64,000 bases of DNA from Linum tenue (Eukaryota; Streptophyta; Magnoliopsida; Malpighiales; Linaceae): contig CAMGYJ010000002.1 in assembly GCA_946122785.1 (NCBI GenBank), positions 62,769,703 through 62,833,702 on the forward strand, read 5' to 3'. Below, in pieces: positions 22,099 through 33,260 of this stretch (its first letter is position 1; every line of letters begins with the position of its first letter). A program made the translations under genes and the position numbers. The notes under the pieces were generated by a model. It did no database searches, had not been told where the DNA came from, and saw only the letters and a list, made by a program, of their open reading frames with translations.

Positions 22099-25000
22099 GC
22101 AACCATTTTTGAGATAGCTGCAATTTCGCTTAGAAGCTTGGCAACTCGACAACTAACCCTACTCTTTGATGGCTTGTTGGTTTCGATTGGGGCGAGTCTA
22201 TAGTAAGGCTGAGGCAATGGTGGGCAACAATCGTCCTAGATAACACCAAATGTAGACAAGTTTACATTTTGCAAGTCGTCCCCTTCATCTTTTTATCACC
22301 AACTACAATACAAGAGAAAACAAGTAAGAATTATTATCAATTATTAGTATTAGAATTCATATCATATATAATTGATTTACAAACAAACCTTCCTCTTCTA
22401 ATGCTCGATCCAGCTCATCAATATCCAATTCATTTTCCCTAGAAGATGAACCTTCTTTCCCTTCTGACAACCAGTGACTAGTAACAGTAGAATCAATGCT
22501 TTCAAGGCTTATGGGATCATATGATTCTTTTTTGTTTTTGGTATAATACTCCCTAATCAAAGTAGAAAACATAAAATAATTCAATTCATTAGTAAGCATA
22601 GAAAGTATGAATTCAACATACAAGTTCTATAATTCAAATCATTACCTATTCTCCAATCGCAAGTTGTAATTCACAAACACCAAGTTACTAAGCACTTTAT
22701 GCTGCAATCTGTTTCTTCTTTTGGTATGCAGATGTTCAAAGACAATCCAATTACGTTCACAACCAGAAGAAGCTGCAGTTTGGCTAAGAATTCGAATAAC
22801 CAACTTCTGAATATTTGGAGCATCAATGCCAAACCATTTCCACCACTTATCTACATATAAAACATAGATGTTAGTTTCTTAAATATTGTAATAAATAGAA
22901 GAACTTCAATGCAAGTGATATCAATTACCTGGTTGTTTTTCTGTGCAGAATCTATTGCCATCTTCCTCCCAAAGTTTCCTTTCTTTTCAGCATACAAATT
23001 CATCTCCGCCACCACCACACTATTATCAGGACATAAAGACGAGTTCTCAAGAAGATTAAGAAGTCCAAATGTAACCTCCCTATCCTCTGTCCAATCTTCA
23101 GCATACTTAATAGTCGGATTAAGATAGTGAGCTGCCATAAACAAATCACGGCTCAAGTGCTTATCCCATCTCCGATTAACGATATCCGTGTATGGTTTGT
23201 ACATCTCCTCCTTATCTCCACATACAGTCTTAATAGCATTTGATACCCTAGTCATCCCATCATACACATACCCCATTGCTGGTTTACTATATGAATCCAC
23301 AACTCGAAGCAACTTAACAATTGGAGCTGTCAACTTAACAATGAAGTCACAATCAGCCCAAAACTTTTGATTGAGTACAATTGCCTTCACATCCTTTCCA
23401 TCCTTAGTACTTGAAAGATCACTTTCTCTAAAGAACTCACTAATCACCAGTTCATCCAAATCATGCATGTGCTCAAAAGTACTTTGCAAACTTAGAAATG
23501 TAGTAGCAAATCTAGTAGCACCAGGTCTCACTATTTCTTTCCAATTCTCCTGTCTTCAACCAGAAATAAATTGGACCATGATTGTAAAAAAATTTGGAGA
23601 CCTTGGTAGCTCGATATGCAAGCTTCTTAACATGAGGAATAGATCCAATGTCACTCAAGATCAAGTTAAGGGTATGAGCAACACAAGGAGTCCAATATAT
23701 ATGACCATAATGCTCATGTATCATTGTCCCTACCAATTTATAGTTGGATGCATTATCGGTCACCACATGAACAACATTCTCCGCTCCAACCCAATCAATG
23801 ACCTCACAAAATAACTTAAACAAGTTCCTTCCACTCTTGACCAAACCAGAAGCATCAATGGACTTCACAAAGCATGTTCCAACATGAGAATACACAAGAA
23901 AATTGATTAAGGATCTACGCCTATTATCCGTCCAACCATCCGCCATATTAGTGCATCCAGATTCCTTTCAATGAGACCTCAAACTCTCAATCAATAGGTG
24001 ACATTCTTTCACAATGCTATCCAACAAAGTAAACCTCAAAGCATAATATGTAGGACCGCCATAACCAGGACCAAGAGTCATAGAAGCATCCAATGCTATT
24101 TTAAATTGTGGAGATTTAATTGCTTCTAAAGGAACACATGCATCATAGAACCATCTAGCCCATGCTCGATCCACATACAATACAACTTCTTTAGTTGCTA
24201 AGGCACTCTTTATTCCCGGTTGACTACCGGAAGATGACCGTGGAGCAAAGAAAGTGTCAACCGAATCCGTAGACACATTAGGAGCAACTCTTTTAGCACT
24301 ATTATCATCTTGTGCACTAGAAGAATTTGTATCACGAGGTTCTTTAAATCCAGCTTTGACACTTCAGATTTCTTCTTACTAGTTTCATAATTAGTCAATA
24401 GCTTCTGCATGTTTTGGCTCACCTCTTCCAGAACCATTGAGCATATTGCATTATCCCTACTAACACCAGCTAGATGTTTTTTCATTCTAGTGATTCCTCC
24501 GCCTCTAAATTCTTTTTGACAATAGAGACAAGTGAGTACTTCCACTTTTCCATCCAGATGCAAGGAACAATGAGCCCAAGTTGGATCACTTTTGCTTCGT
24601 ACACCCTTTGCTGTAACCTTCGAATTACTAGGAGTTGCTCCTTTATCAACCGATAGGGCTTCTTCTCCACTAGCCATTACTGCCAAAACAATGAAACATC
24701 CAAACGTTATTCATTGCAGAGTCACCAAACATTATTCATTGCCAAACACTTTTCAATGCACAATAGATTTACAAAATTTCATTCCACTCTCCTTACCTAA
24801 TTGAAAACCAAATTAATGAATTATAATATAAGGTGGATGGGAAGGGAAACTGATTCCCCTGTGACCGTGTCACTCCAACCGACGGCAGGGGCAGGCTCGA
24901 GACGGCGTAGAGGCAGGCTCGGCGCTGCAGAGAGGGAGGCTCGGCGTGGCAGAGAGAGAGGCTTGGCGCGGCGGCAGGCTCGTCCTCTGCCTTTCTCGCC

Positions 25001-25621
25001 GGTCACCAGCGGCAGGGGAGGTCGAGCACAGGAGGGAGAAGACGAAGGGCAGGCGGGTTCTGGAGCTCGCCGGTCGCCGGACTGCTGGAGAAGACGAAGG
25101 GCAGGCGACCGACGTGTTCTCCTATTCACGAGATGTCAAGCACGAGCAGGCGGTTGCCGAGACGCCGACTCCCTGGACTGCTGGAGAAGTGCGATCAAGC
25201 CATCAAGGAGGGGGAGGGGTAGGCTGCGCTAGAGTCTGGAGATCGATCGGCGGCCGACCTCTCCGTCACGAGCAGACAGACTGGCAGGGCGGGCAGGCGG
25301 CGATCTGGTCTGGAGAAAGGAGGAGCGGCAGAGTGAAAATTGGAGATCGAAGGCCGAAGAGAAGAATCGATTAGGGTTAGCACATTTAGTCCATTAATCG
25401 TTTTTTTTTTTCAATTTTGTCGCCTGAAACGGCGACGTTTACTATAATTTCATTACTGCCGGTCTGATTTAAACCGGACGGTATATCGGTTTATGTCGGT
25501 TAAGCCGATTATACTGGCCGGCGTGGTAGAAAGGAGGTTGGTAGGGTGTCGTTTCGTCACTGTCCTGATTCCTGGTTTTATCGGTTGAACCGGCCAGTAC
25601 GATCCGATTTCCTTTACCATG
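22099..25621 (-). mobile_element. Degenerate transposase-bearing hAT element, left end missing
   Basis: The right end (CGATTTCCTTTACCATG at 25621) matches the termini of the 21255-22090 element. The minus-strand interior holds a decayed transposase gene (22360-24686) and a GC-rich 5' region (24860-25370). No matching left terminus CATGGTAAAGG is found between 22099 and 22360, so this copy appears truncated on its 3' side, or its end has diverged. The 8-mer following the right end is ATACAAAG, with no confident partner. The left boundary given is only the earliest possible position. Confidence 0.65.
22360..24686 (-). pseudogene. hAT transposase pseudogene (BED finger, RNase H-like core, dimerisation domain)
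   Basis: Reading on the minus strand from the ATG at 24686: an N-terminal BED-type zinc finger (CLYCQKEFRGGGITRMKKHL), then a DUF659-type region including MADGWTDNRRRSLINFLVY and VTDNASNYK, then RPGATRFATTFLSLQ and HLSRDLFMAAHYLNP. After a non-coding or intronic gap (about 22640-22860) comes the C-terminal dimerisation segment with ILSQTAASSGCERNW. The order fits BED-type hAT transposases of plants. It is broken: the frame shifts near 24360 and again near 23560, and there is a stop between 23946 and 23968. Any transposition of relatives would need another source of enzyme. Confidence 0.85.
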
Positions 25622-25629
25622 ATACAAAG

Positions 25630-26089
25630 TCGCCTCTGATTGCATCACGGTTGGATATTTGCTAGCTTACGTCGGTGAGATATAGTGAGAGGAGCCAGTT
25701 GTTGGAAACCCGCCTTTTGGGGTTAAACTTATTATTCAATAATTATAATTATATTCATAAAAAATAATAATTATAATTATGGTTAGTAGAGGTTCAGTCG
25801 AATTACGATTATCATTAGGTTTTTCTCATATTTTCATATATATATAATGGACGGTTATGATTCGTCCAAATATAGGCAAAAAAATCAATGCACCATCTTA
25901 GAGTTTATAGTTTGTGATTTAGATAATTAGAACCTAGGTCACTCATTAAGGGTTAGGGTATAGTATCATGCACAAAAATCCTGCTAACTCAAGGTCTAGA
26001 TAGCGTTTTCATACTCAAGGTATGCGGTACCCCGGATTTCACCTAGGGTACCGTAGAAGGCACCATATATATATATATATATATATATG
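25630..26089. other. Gene-free AT-rich stretch with AT microsatellite
   Basis: No gene is visible. An imperfect palindrome built on TAATTATAATTAT lies near 25735-25785. A pure (AT)n run lies at about 26066-26088, next to the following MITE-like element. Confidence 0.4.
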
Positions 26090-26478
26090 GTGACTACTTC
26101 GGTGCACTCACAAAAATGAGTGCGTTCAATATTACCCAACTCAAAAACTAGTCTTAAGGTGTCGGATTTTGAATTTTAATTTGTAAAACTAGTGTAATAT
26201 GATGATATAACATATGGTAACAACTAATTAGCGGATTACCCTAAGCCCTAGACCTCCAATTTTGAAAACTATCCCTAAATCCCAAATTGTAAACCCTAAC
26301 CCTAAATCTCAAAACTCTAAATCCTTCAAATTAAAGTAAATCTTCAATGGTTTTTGTGCAAATTCATGTGCGTAATTGTTCATCACATCATAAGTGATGA
26401 TTGACATCATTTTGACATAAATCGCATGTTTAAAATGACGGTTACGAAGCGAGTGCACTGAATGCACCCAAAGGATAC
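26090..26478. mobile_element. Probable MITE with short imperfect inverted ends
   Basis: The left end GGTGACTACTTCGGTGCA resembles the reverse-complemented right end GGTATCCTTTGGGTGCA, and both arms carry GAGTGCAYTC-type motifs just inside. The interior is AT-rich and has a short run of CCCTAA-like words. No target-site duplication was established, so superfamily is unassigned. Confidence 0.5.
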
Positions 26479-26889
26479 CTCCCAAACCTAATCTCTCTCA
26501 ACTTCTAATTTCTCTTCTCCAATCCAAGGCCTGGACCGATTCTTGATTCGATTCTATTCTTTCCAAAATTCTCAATCTCAATCGCTATTTCTATCTTCTA
26601 ATCCCTAAATTCCTATTTGTTACAAGTAATTGCGGGTGTCGTAGATCAGAAACAAGATTCCAGAAACAAGATTCCAGAAGAGGGTTCTTTCACCAGCCTC
26701 AAGTCTCAACAGCTCTCAGGTGGTCGCTATATTCTTACCATCAGCCAATTTATTCACTAGGAACATTTCGATCACAAACCCTGGTGACTACGTGCTTTGC
26801 GCTTAGATATTAAGCACTTCTCAAGACCTGGGATGGATTTGGATGGGAATGGGATTATACTCTCCCATCATGCATGGGTTGGAAAATGA
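26479..26889. other. Gene-free stretch before the second SEC fragment
   Basis: No gene is visible. A 14-base word AACAAGATTCCAGA occurs twice in tandem near 26652-26682. The sequence does not match SEC. Confidence 0.35.
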
Positions 26890-27140
26890 TGATAGCACAG
26901 GGCCTGGTGCAAGAAGTAAGTGCTAAATTGGTTTCACTATAATGCTTGATTAGACGAAGAGAATATTTGCTAGCCAGTTTCCTAGAACTCGTAGCTATTT
27001 AAGGTGCTACAAGATGGCTGAATGTTTAATACATCGTGCCATCGTGTTGATAGCTTATCTGTTGCATGGTTGCCAATCTTCGTAACTAGGGCAAACATAC
27101 TAGTTGATTCACTACCCACTGAGAACAGGTTGCTGCTTGG
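26890..27140 (+). pseudogene. Orphan fragment of SEC (end of exon 6 plus part of intron 6)
   Basis: The block matches 14127-14370 of the SEC gene in the same orientation. It begins with the last 26 bases of exon 6 (GGCCTGGTGCAAGAAGTAAG spans the splice donor) and runs through intron 6 to about ACTGAGAACA..TTGCT. It shows more substitutions and small indels than the fragment at 1406-1558. As it contains intron sequence it is a DNA-level copy. It lies about 6 kb downstream of the SEC stop codon and has no coding potential. Confidence 0.85.
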
Positions 27141-27300
27141 TTTGAGTGTTTTCTTATGCTACATTACATGAGTAAAGAGTATCAATGTCCGAAGTATTTT
27201 CAATTAGAATGTGGAATTGGAATGTGGAATGAGTACTGATCCTAACATTGAAATTTTAGATTGTGATACTAACCTTTCGTCTTCTTAAGCTGACATTTCT

Positions 27301-27520
27301 GATAGGAATGGCAATGGGTAGGTCCGGGGTAGGTATCTCGATATCCATACTTGCCTCGTGGCAGGTTGGGTCCATGTCGGGTAATTTATCATGGGGCACG
27401 GGTCGGGATAAGTCTACCCATTTGGTATGTAATTTGTATAAAAAACATTAGAAATATTCGTTATTTTGATTAAAAGACTAAAAAAGAAACCATATATGAT
27501 AAAATATAGTTAAATTATTG
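27301..27520. mobile_element. Truncated hAT-type MITE remnant
   Basis: The block begins AGGAATGGCAATGGGTAGG and carries repeated GGGTCGGG-like words, as in the terminal regions of the hAT-type elements at 6664, 30209 and 41909. No matching right terminus is present. The short open frame 27263-27451 across it is not a gene. Confidence 0.5.
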
Positions 27521-28640
27521 GAGAAATTGAGGTTTTCACTCCGTGTCACGTGAGAATATTCCTTCCAACTCAGTGCCACATCTGATAGCTCACCATCATC
27601 ACTCAGTGTTACGGAGAGTTGACGTTTGGCTAATTAATAGCATTTTGATAGGTTTGGCTAATAAAAAGGAATAAAAAAAATTTGGCTAATAAATAGTCAT
27701 TACCCTTTAATTTATGCGACAATATTGTCACTTGATCTCTTTTGTTAGTTGGATTTGGGCCCAAACCCACTACTGGTGGGTTTTAGTCGGTTCGTATTTT
27801 CTGAAACAGAGAAGTTGTGTTCGAACCTTGAACAACGATTAATTGCACAATTCATATGCGGAACTCAATGTCTATATTGCATATGCGGGTAAAAGAGTAA
27901 TTGAACAAACATGGAGTAAGATTGTGCTTGAATGTTCTTAACATTTTTTTTATATATATATTTTATAACATGTAGAAATCTAATATCACCAAAAAAGAAA
28001 GAAGCTACTCTAAATATAATCGTCTCTAACTATATTCTAGTTTAACGGTAAAGAAATCAAAACTGTTCTTTCTAGTAGCATAGCAAAAGGTAGAAAAGAC
28101 ATCATGACATCATTTTGAGACGTAACTCAATGCTGACTAGGCGTCACTGAGACCACAACGCGATCAATGTGTCTTCTCCACTGCTGTTTGCCAAAGCAAG
28201 ATGTTTTCCTTCTGACTTGCGACTAGACGAACATAGATGAGTGTCTAGGTGTGTTTTTTAGAACTATACTAAATTTTTTCCCCAACCGTTCGAAGGGCAA
28301 AATATTAGAATTGTTTACAATCTAGAGGCTTTGGAACGATAATTCTCCAAACATTACTATATTTATATATAGTATCCTATAGTTCATCGTCTTTTGGATC
28401 CATAACACTAGATTAAATAAATAAGAAAATCCAACCGATACATGGCCAACAGAAAGACTGGTACACAACCCACAAACAGGACTGAAATCAAGATCAGATT
28501 GGGGGGTGAGAAAGAATTAACTTAAAAAAAAAGCCAATCTAATGTCGGCTCTCCCTCTCTTTAATCTCTCAATTCCATTTTTCTGCATCGTTCACTACAT
28601 ACACAAACAGAAAGACGAAAAAGTCCCTACACAGAGTACT
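27521..28640. other. Gene-free stretch downstream of the E6-like gene
   Basis: The part 27625-27720 resembles the right arm of the Mutator-type MITE at 60872-61202 (TTTGGCTAATAAATAGTCATTACC), so a relic of that family is present. The remainder is AT-rich and shows no gene. The E6-like 3' UTR should lie at the right edge. Confidence 0.45.
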
Positions 28641-28647
28641 CCTCCAT

Positions 28648-29766
28648 TCACGGCCAGTTCTCTTGCTGTTCCTCCATGCTGCTGCTGCTGCTGCCGAACT
28701 CGTTCTGGCTGTTCTCATAGTTCACCGGGTAGTTGCTCATCATCTCCTTGCTGTCCTCATTGCTCAAATCGTAATAGTACTTCCCACCTTCCACAAACCT
28801 GGTGTCGCTCATCCCCTGCCTCTGCCTCTCTGCTTCCTCATACCCATTACTGTTGTAATTTTTCTTCTGATTGTCATTATACTTCCCCGCGCTGCTGCTG
28901 CCGTAGTAGCCATTGCCATCGTTGTTCGCCACGAAGCGATCCCCTTCGTTGTTGTTGCTGCTGCTGCTGCTCTGGATTCCCGTCACATACTGCGCATTAC
29001 CCAATTTGTACTCGTTGCCGTTGGAATTGGACTCATCAGCAGAGAAGTTGTCGATTTCGTCATCGCTGCCAGTGAAGTAAGCATCGGTGTTGTAGTTGGC
29101 AGCGAAGCTATTGCCGTTGTTGTTGTTATCGTTGTTCTGGCTCCGTCCCGTCACGTACTGGGCTCCACCGAGTTTGTACTGCTTGCTATCGTCGTTGTAG
29201 TTGTAGTTGTTGTTGTTGTTGCTGCTGCTGCTATAGCCATTGGGATTGTACTGCTTGTTGTTGTTGTTGTTATAGCTGTTAGTGGAAGCAGAGAAGGCAG
29301 TACTTTCGTCATAGTTGTTGTTGTTGTTGTTGTCGTCGGTAGAGCTACTGGTGGCGGCGCCATTGAGTGCTGCTTCGAGCTCATCGTCGTCCTTGTAAGT
29401 GGGGTCCATGGCCTTGGTTGTTGTCTTTGTGGTGGTGGTGGTGACGGTGGTTTGTTTATTGGTGGGAACAACCATGCCAGATCCAGCGCCCCAGAGGCCA
29501 TAGCCGTCGTTCTTGCTCTCTGCCGTGGCAGGGGCAGAGGCAGGGGCGGAGGCAGGGGAGAGGGCAGGGGAAGAGGCGGGTTGTTGCGAGATTTGGGAAA
29601 CTGGGTTTGGTTTAGGGACGTTGGGAGTGGTTTTGGTTGCGGCGTGGACGTACTTGCTGAAGAAAAGCTTTGCCTCTCTGGCTTGAGCTGGGACAACAAT
29701 GGAAGATGATGAAAGTATCCCGACGAGGAACAGGACAAAGAAGAGGTTGCAAGAGGAAGGCGCCAT
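28648..29766 (-). CDS. E6-like secreted protein, single exon
   Basis: The frame encodes 372 residues without an intron. Residues 1-29 form a clear signal peptide (basic/polar start, FFVLFLVGILSSSSIVV core, cleavage after PAQA), so the product enters the secretory pathway and is probably a cell-wall or apoplast protein. The mature start REAKLFFSKYVH, the YGLWG segment near residue 89 and the C-terminal GMSDTRFVEGGKYYYDL are hallmarks of the plant E6-like family, named after a cotton fibre protein; the molecular role is unknown. Between them lie a Pro/Ala/Ser stretch (about 60-82), Thr-rich and Asn-rich tracts, and two KLG(G/N)AQYVTG repeats. Asn runs come from GTT/AAC trinucleotide repeats and may vary in length. 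Start chosen at the only ATG that gives the signal peptide. Confidence 0.9.
   Translation of the reverse strand: MAPSSCNLFFVLFLVGILSSSSIVVPAQAREAKLFFSKYVHAATKTTPNVPKPNPVSQISQQPASSPALSPASAPASAPATAESKNDGYGLWGAGSGMVVPTNKQTTVTTTTTKTTTKAMDPTYKDDDELEAALNGAATSSSTDDNNNNNNYDESTAFSASTNSYNNNNNKQYNPNGYSSSSNNNNNYNYNDDSKQYKLGGAQYVTGRSQNNDNNNNGNSFAANYNTDAYFTGSDDEIDNFSADESNSNGNEYKLGNAQYVTGIQSSSSSNNNEGDRFVANNDGNGYYGSSSAGKYNDNQKKNYNSNGYEEAERQRQGMSDTRFVEGGKYYYDLSNEDSKEMMSNYPVNYENSQNEFGSSSSSMEEQQENWP
29193..29335 (-). repeat. Trinucleotide (GTT/AAC) tracts coding poly-Asn in the E6-like gene
   Basis: Several runs of five to seven AAC codons, with some AGC runs, lie within the E6-like frame. Related tracts also occur at 28940-28975 and 29118-29135. 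Such triplet runs change length without breaking the frame. Confidence 0.75.
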
Positions 29767-29872
29767 TGTTAGGGACAGAGTGGGGGAAAAAAAAGGGAAT
29801 GGAGACAGAGGTGGAGGAGATCAGCTAAGCTTATTCTGATTTTGGTTTAGGGAAGAATGGTAGGGAGGTGTT

Positions 29873-29879
29873 TCTTATA
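29873..29879 (-). promoter_or_regulatory. Likely TATA box of the E6-like gene
   Basis: On the minus strand the sequence reads CTATAAGAAA about 107-113 bases before the start codon. That would place the transcription start near 29845 and give a leader of about 80 bases. Prediction from sequence only. Confidence 0.4.
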
Positions 29880-30208
29880 GAAGGTGACCTTAACTTTTGG
29901 GAGGGAAATTTTGCCGGCCGGACTAAATTGCGTTGATTGAGGAAGGGAGTAAAAGTGAAAAATATGGAAAGATTTATGGTGGGAGAGGGGGGGCCAGAGA
30001 GGGAATTATGCCATATAGTGCATGCTGCTTGCTGCTGCCTGCATGTGCACTCCACTCCATCTTCGATGGAGATTTGAGAGTAATAATATGTCAAAGGACA
30101 CACTATACCACCTAACCATCAGCAGAAAGAAGAGAAAATGAAGGAGCTAAAGGAAGACTTACACATTTTGTTTCTTTTTGTCGGTTTGGGCTTTTAGACA
30201 ATAGACAC

Positions 30209-30761
30209 TAGGGATGGCAAAAATATCCGTAACCGTGGATATCCGCCCGAATCCAGCCTAGTCGGGTAGGGTAAGACCCGAACCCGAAGGACATTTAGTG
30301 GGAACGGGTAAAACCCGAACCCGAATATTGCGGGTAACGGGTGGACATGGATTTCTCACTATCCGACCCGAACCCGCCCGATTATACACATGCATATGTA
30401 TTTTGTCTAGAAATAATAATTATTTTTCTCAAACATATTTTATATTTAGCATATAAATATAACATTTTCATGAAATTGTGTTGCTTTAGTTAATTTTCTT
30501 CATTCTAGTGAATTCTTGTCGTACTTTTTCTCTTACTTAATATAAGAATACGTGTGAATGTTAACATATTGGTTGGAGTTATGAAGAGAAATTAATATTC
30601 ATGGATAACCGTGGATACCCGAAACCCGAATGGGTATGGGCATGATTTTGATTTTCTACCCGTTTCACATGTGGGTATGGGTATGGGTAAAACCCGAAGT
30701 ACTTTGGGTAGGGTAACGGATATGCACTATCCGCCCCCGACCCGACCCATTGCCATCCCTA
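30209..30761. mobile_element. hAT-type MITE with perfect 8-bp target duplication
   Basis: The 553-bp element has ends TAGGGATGGCAA and TTGCCATCCCTA. It is flanked by ATAGACAC at 30201-30208 and 30762-30769. Both arms are built of AACCCGAACCCG and GGGTAACGGGT-type words around an AT-rich core. No coding sequence. It lies about 0.4 kb upstream of the E6-like gene and could supply alternative promoter sequence, which is speculation. Confidence 0.9.
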
Positions 30762-30931
30762 ATAGACACTAATCTTTTTTTTCCCCTCCAATTTCTTAGT
30801 TGTGTGGGAATTTCAGGGAAAAAAAAATGATAATTTCAAAGCTGATAAAATGAACGAAGAAATGTTAGTATGTCTCCAAAACAGTCTCAGTCTAAGTCTC
30901 GAACTCAAACTCAAACTTAATTCATTTACAT

Positions 30932-31327
30932 ACCGTTTGGTATAAATGAATTCCATAAGTTTTAAGGAATTCATTTTGAAATGAAATATTTTTGTTTTTG
31001 GTATTTAAAAGAATTCATTTTCAATTCTAAATTTTGAATTCTACGAAATTGGAGCTAGTTATAGCAATTCCAAGGAATTGAGATGGAATTTCCAAATGAA
31101 TTCCACAAGTATTTGCTAAATTACTCTTTTTATTAACTAAATTACTTACACATATGATATACCAAACACAGGAATTCATTTGACAATGAATTATACACGT
31201 CAATTCATTTTCTTTCTAAAGATTTGAATATGACATACCAAACACAAGATTTCATTTGACAATGAATTCTACAGGGTAATTCATTTTACAATGAAATGAA
31301 TTCTCGATTCATTTGGTACCAAACGGT
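30932..31327. mobile_element. MITE with ACCGTTTGGTA inverted ends
   Basis: The left end ACCGTTTGGTATAAATGAAT and the reverse-complemented right end ACCGTTTGGTACCAAATGAA match well. The interior repeats GAATTCATTT words in both orientations, so it can fold extensively. No target-site duplication was found, so the superfamily is open. Confidence 0.65.
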
Positions 31328-33260
31328 CTGTTACTCAAATTTGTCTCAAACTCAAATTTGAAATCGTCATACAAAACATATATGTGACTCATATCATAAT
31401 AAAATAAAAAATTAAGAGTCGGTTTTCATATTTAATTGATCTCATGTTTATATACTCTATTGATATCATATATAATTCATAAAATTTACCTAGTTTATAT
31501 AATATTATTTCATAATAATAAGTATTTAGTAATCTACCAAAAATAATTATTGATGAGCCATATTCTACCACTTACTCAAAATTTTAAACCATTATATATT
31601 TTAAAATATATAATCTAGTAAACCTATGAATTATCCACAAGCAAACTTATAAGATATATATCCATTCGCTACTAAGCAGTTCACTGAGTTAATCCATTAG
31701 CCCCACTATCAGATCAAATCATAAGCTCAAAACGAGATATCTCACAAAGTAAAACCTTACAAAGTAATCGAGTCGAACGATTGAACAGCTCTAATAAGCA
31801 TTTTGGCTCATTTCATTTGTGACCCTGGCCCCTGGGTTGGAGAGGGTAGTGGGGTTGACTCCTGAGGTGTTCATGGCGGTTGGTGTTGGTTAGGGGAGAA
31901 TTCATTAAAGAAGAAGAAAAGGGTACAACAAGACCATCATAATAAGGGTGGGGTGGCACTGTCCCAATTCCGTCCCTTTTATTGCTGGGGCAGTATCCAG
32001 TATGTGTTGTCCCCTCCATTTTATGTTATCCCACTTTCCTGTGGAGACTGCAATCTTGCCTTTCCTTTTCTCATATCTAGTATAATATTATTCACTGCAA
32101 TTTGGAACCAACCTCTCTAGTCATTTTCAGTGTTACTTTCTCTAACCTTTTCTCCATGGGAATTACTTTCAGATTTTTTTGGGTTAGGGTTTTACTTTTC
32201 AGATTTAAAGCAGCGAGGCAGAGGCAGAGGCATCCACAAGATCTCGAGGGAATTAAATCAAATATGTCAAGGGTCAGAAATGTTAAATAAATTCAATTTA
32301 CTTAGGAAAGTTCAAGAAGGTAATGGGAGATAGTAATCTTTGTATCTATTTGTATAGTTTTGACCTTTTAAAATAATTTTCAAAGAAGGCCATGTTGTAA
32401 TAATCTGGTAATTGATTGATAAAGTGAGAATAGTAAATAACATGTATACATTTACGTGATTCTCTAACGTAATTTTTTGCTGGATACGTCGACGAACATG
32501 AGAGAACACATTTATAATATATTTCTTCGAAAAAGGTATTGAATGTAGATTACATAATACATAAGGGCTAGGAGGTTTACACATAACCTTCTCCTAACTG
32601 GCTAACTCTAAACATAATAAATTAAGGCGATAATTAGGGCAGATAATATTTTTTCCAAATTACATATATAATTGATGTCTGAACTCAAATGATTGTTTAC
32701 CTTGTTGGGAGCCCAGAATCAATCACCAAATTCATTTCCTTAATTCACTCTTTGGTATTACACAATCATTCGCTGTAATAATTAAGTTCTTCCCCTCACT
32801 CATTTTCCTTAAATCACTCGTCAATCGTAGCCATTTCATAGCCTCTATTCTAATAAACAAGCACCCACATAGGCAAGACTATAGTTCGTCAGCCTTGAAT
32901 GGGATGTTAGGTATAGGATGATTTAATTAACTAGTGAACAGCTTTCCATTTTTCATTCGTAAATCGACCAGCAGGCAAACAAACAAAGAAAGAGAGGGAC
33001 AAACTGAGAATTTCGAGTGTTTCTCTCGGTTGTTTTTACTTAGTTATGCTCATATGGGTTGGTTTTGGCATTTCTGAAGGTGGTGGGAATGAGATGGTAA
33101 CTGATAAGTTTAGCCTTCGCTGACTCATAATATTTATGTTTTGGTCAACAAGGTTTAGTCTAGTGATACTATAATTGGTTTTCAACTCCTTTAAGTAACA
33201 TAAAAAAAACAATCCTTATATAAAAAAAAATATACATATGCGTTCACAATTATAAGTTGT
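31328..33260. other. Gene-free AT-rich intergenic stretch
   Basis: No gene or clear repeat is supported. The minus-strand frame 31813-32019 and plus-strand frames at 32102-32333 are short and show no domain. The part 31820-32030 is GC-richer than its surroundings but unassigned. Confidence 0.35.

Noticed and set aside
24801..25374. Arg/Gly-rich open frames on both strands
   Set aside because: They lie in the GC-rich 5' region of the hAT element, have no domain, and arise from lack of stop codons in GC-rich DNA.
26281..26330. CCCTAA-like telomere-type words
   Set aside because: There are only a few imperfect words inside a MITE-like element, with no long perfect (CCCTAAA)n array.
28663..29709. 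Plus-strand 348-codon open frame
   Set aside because: It is antisense to the E6-like gene. Its poly-Val/Ala/Ile composition is the mirror of Asn, Ser and Thr codon runs, while the minus-strand frame has a signal peptide and family motifs.
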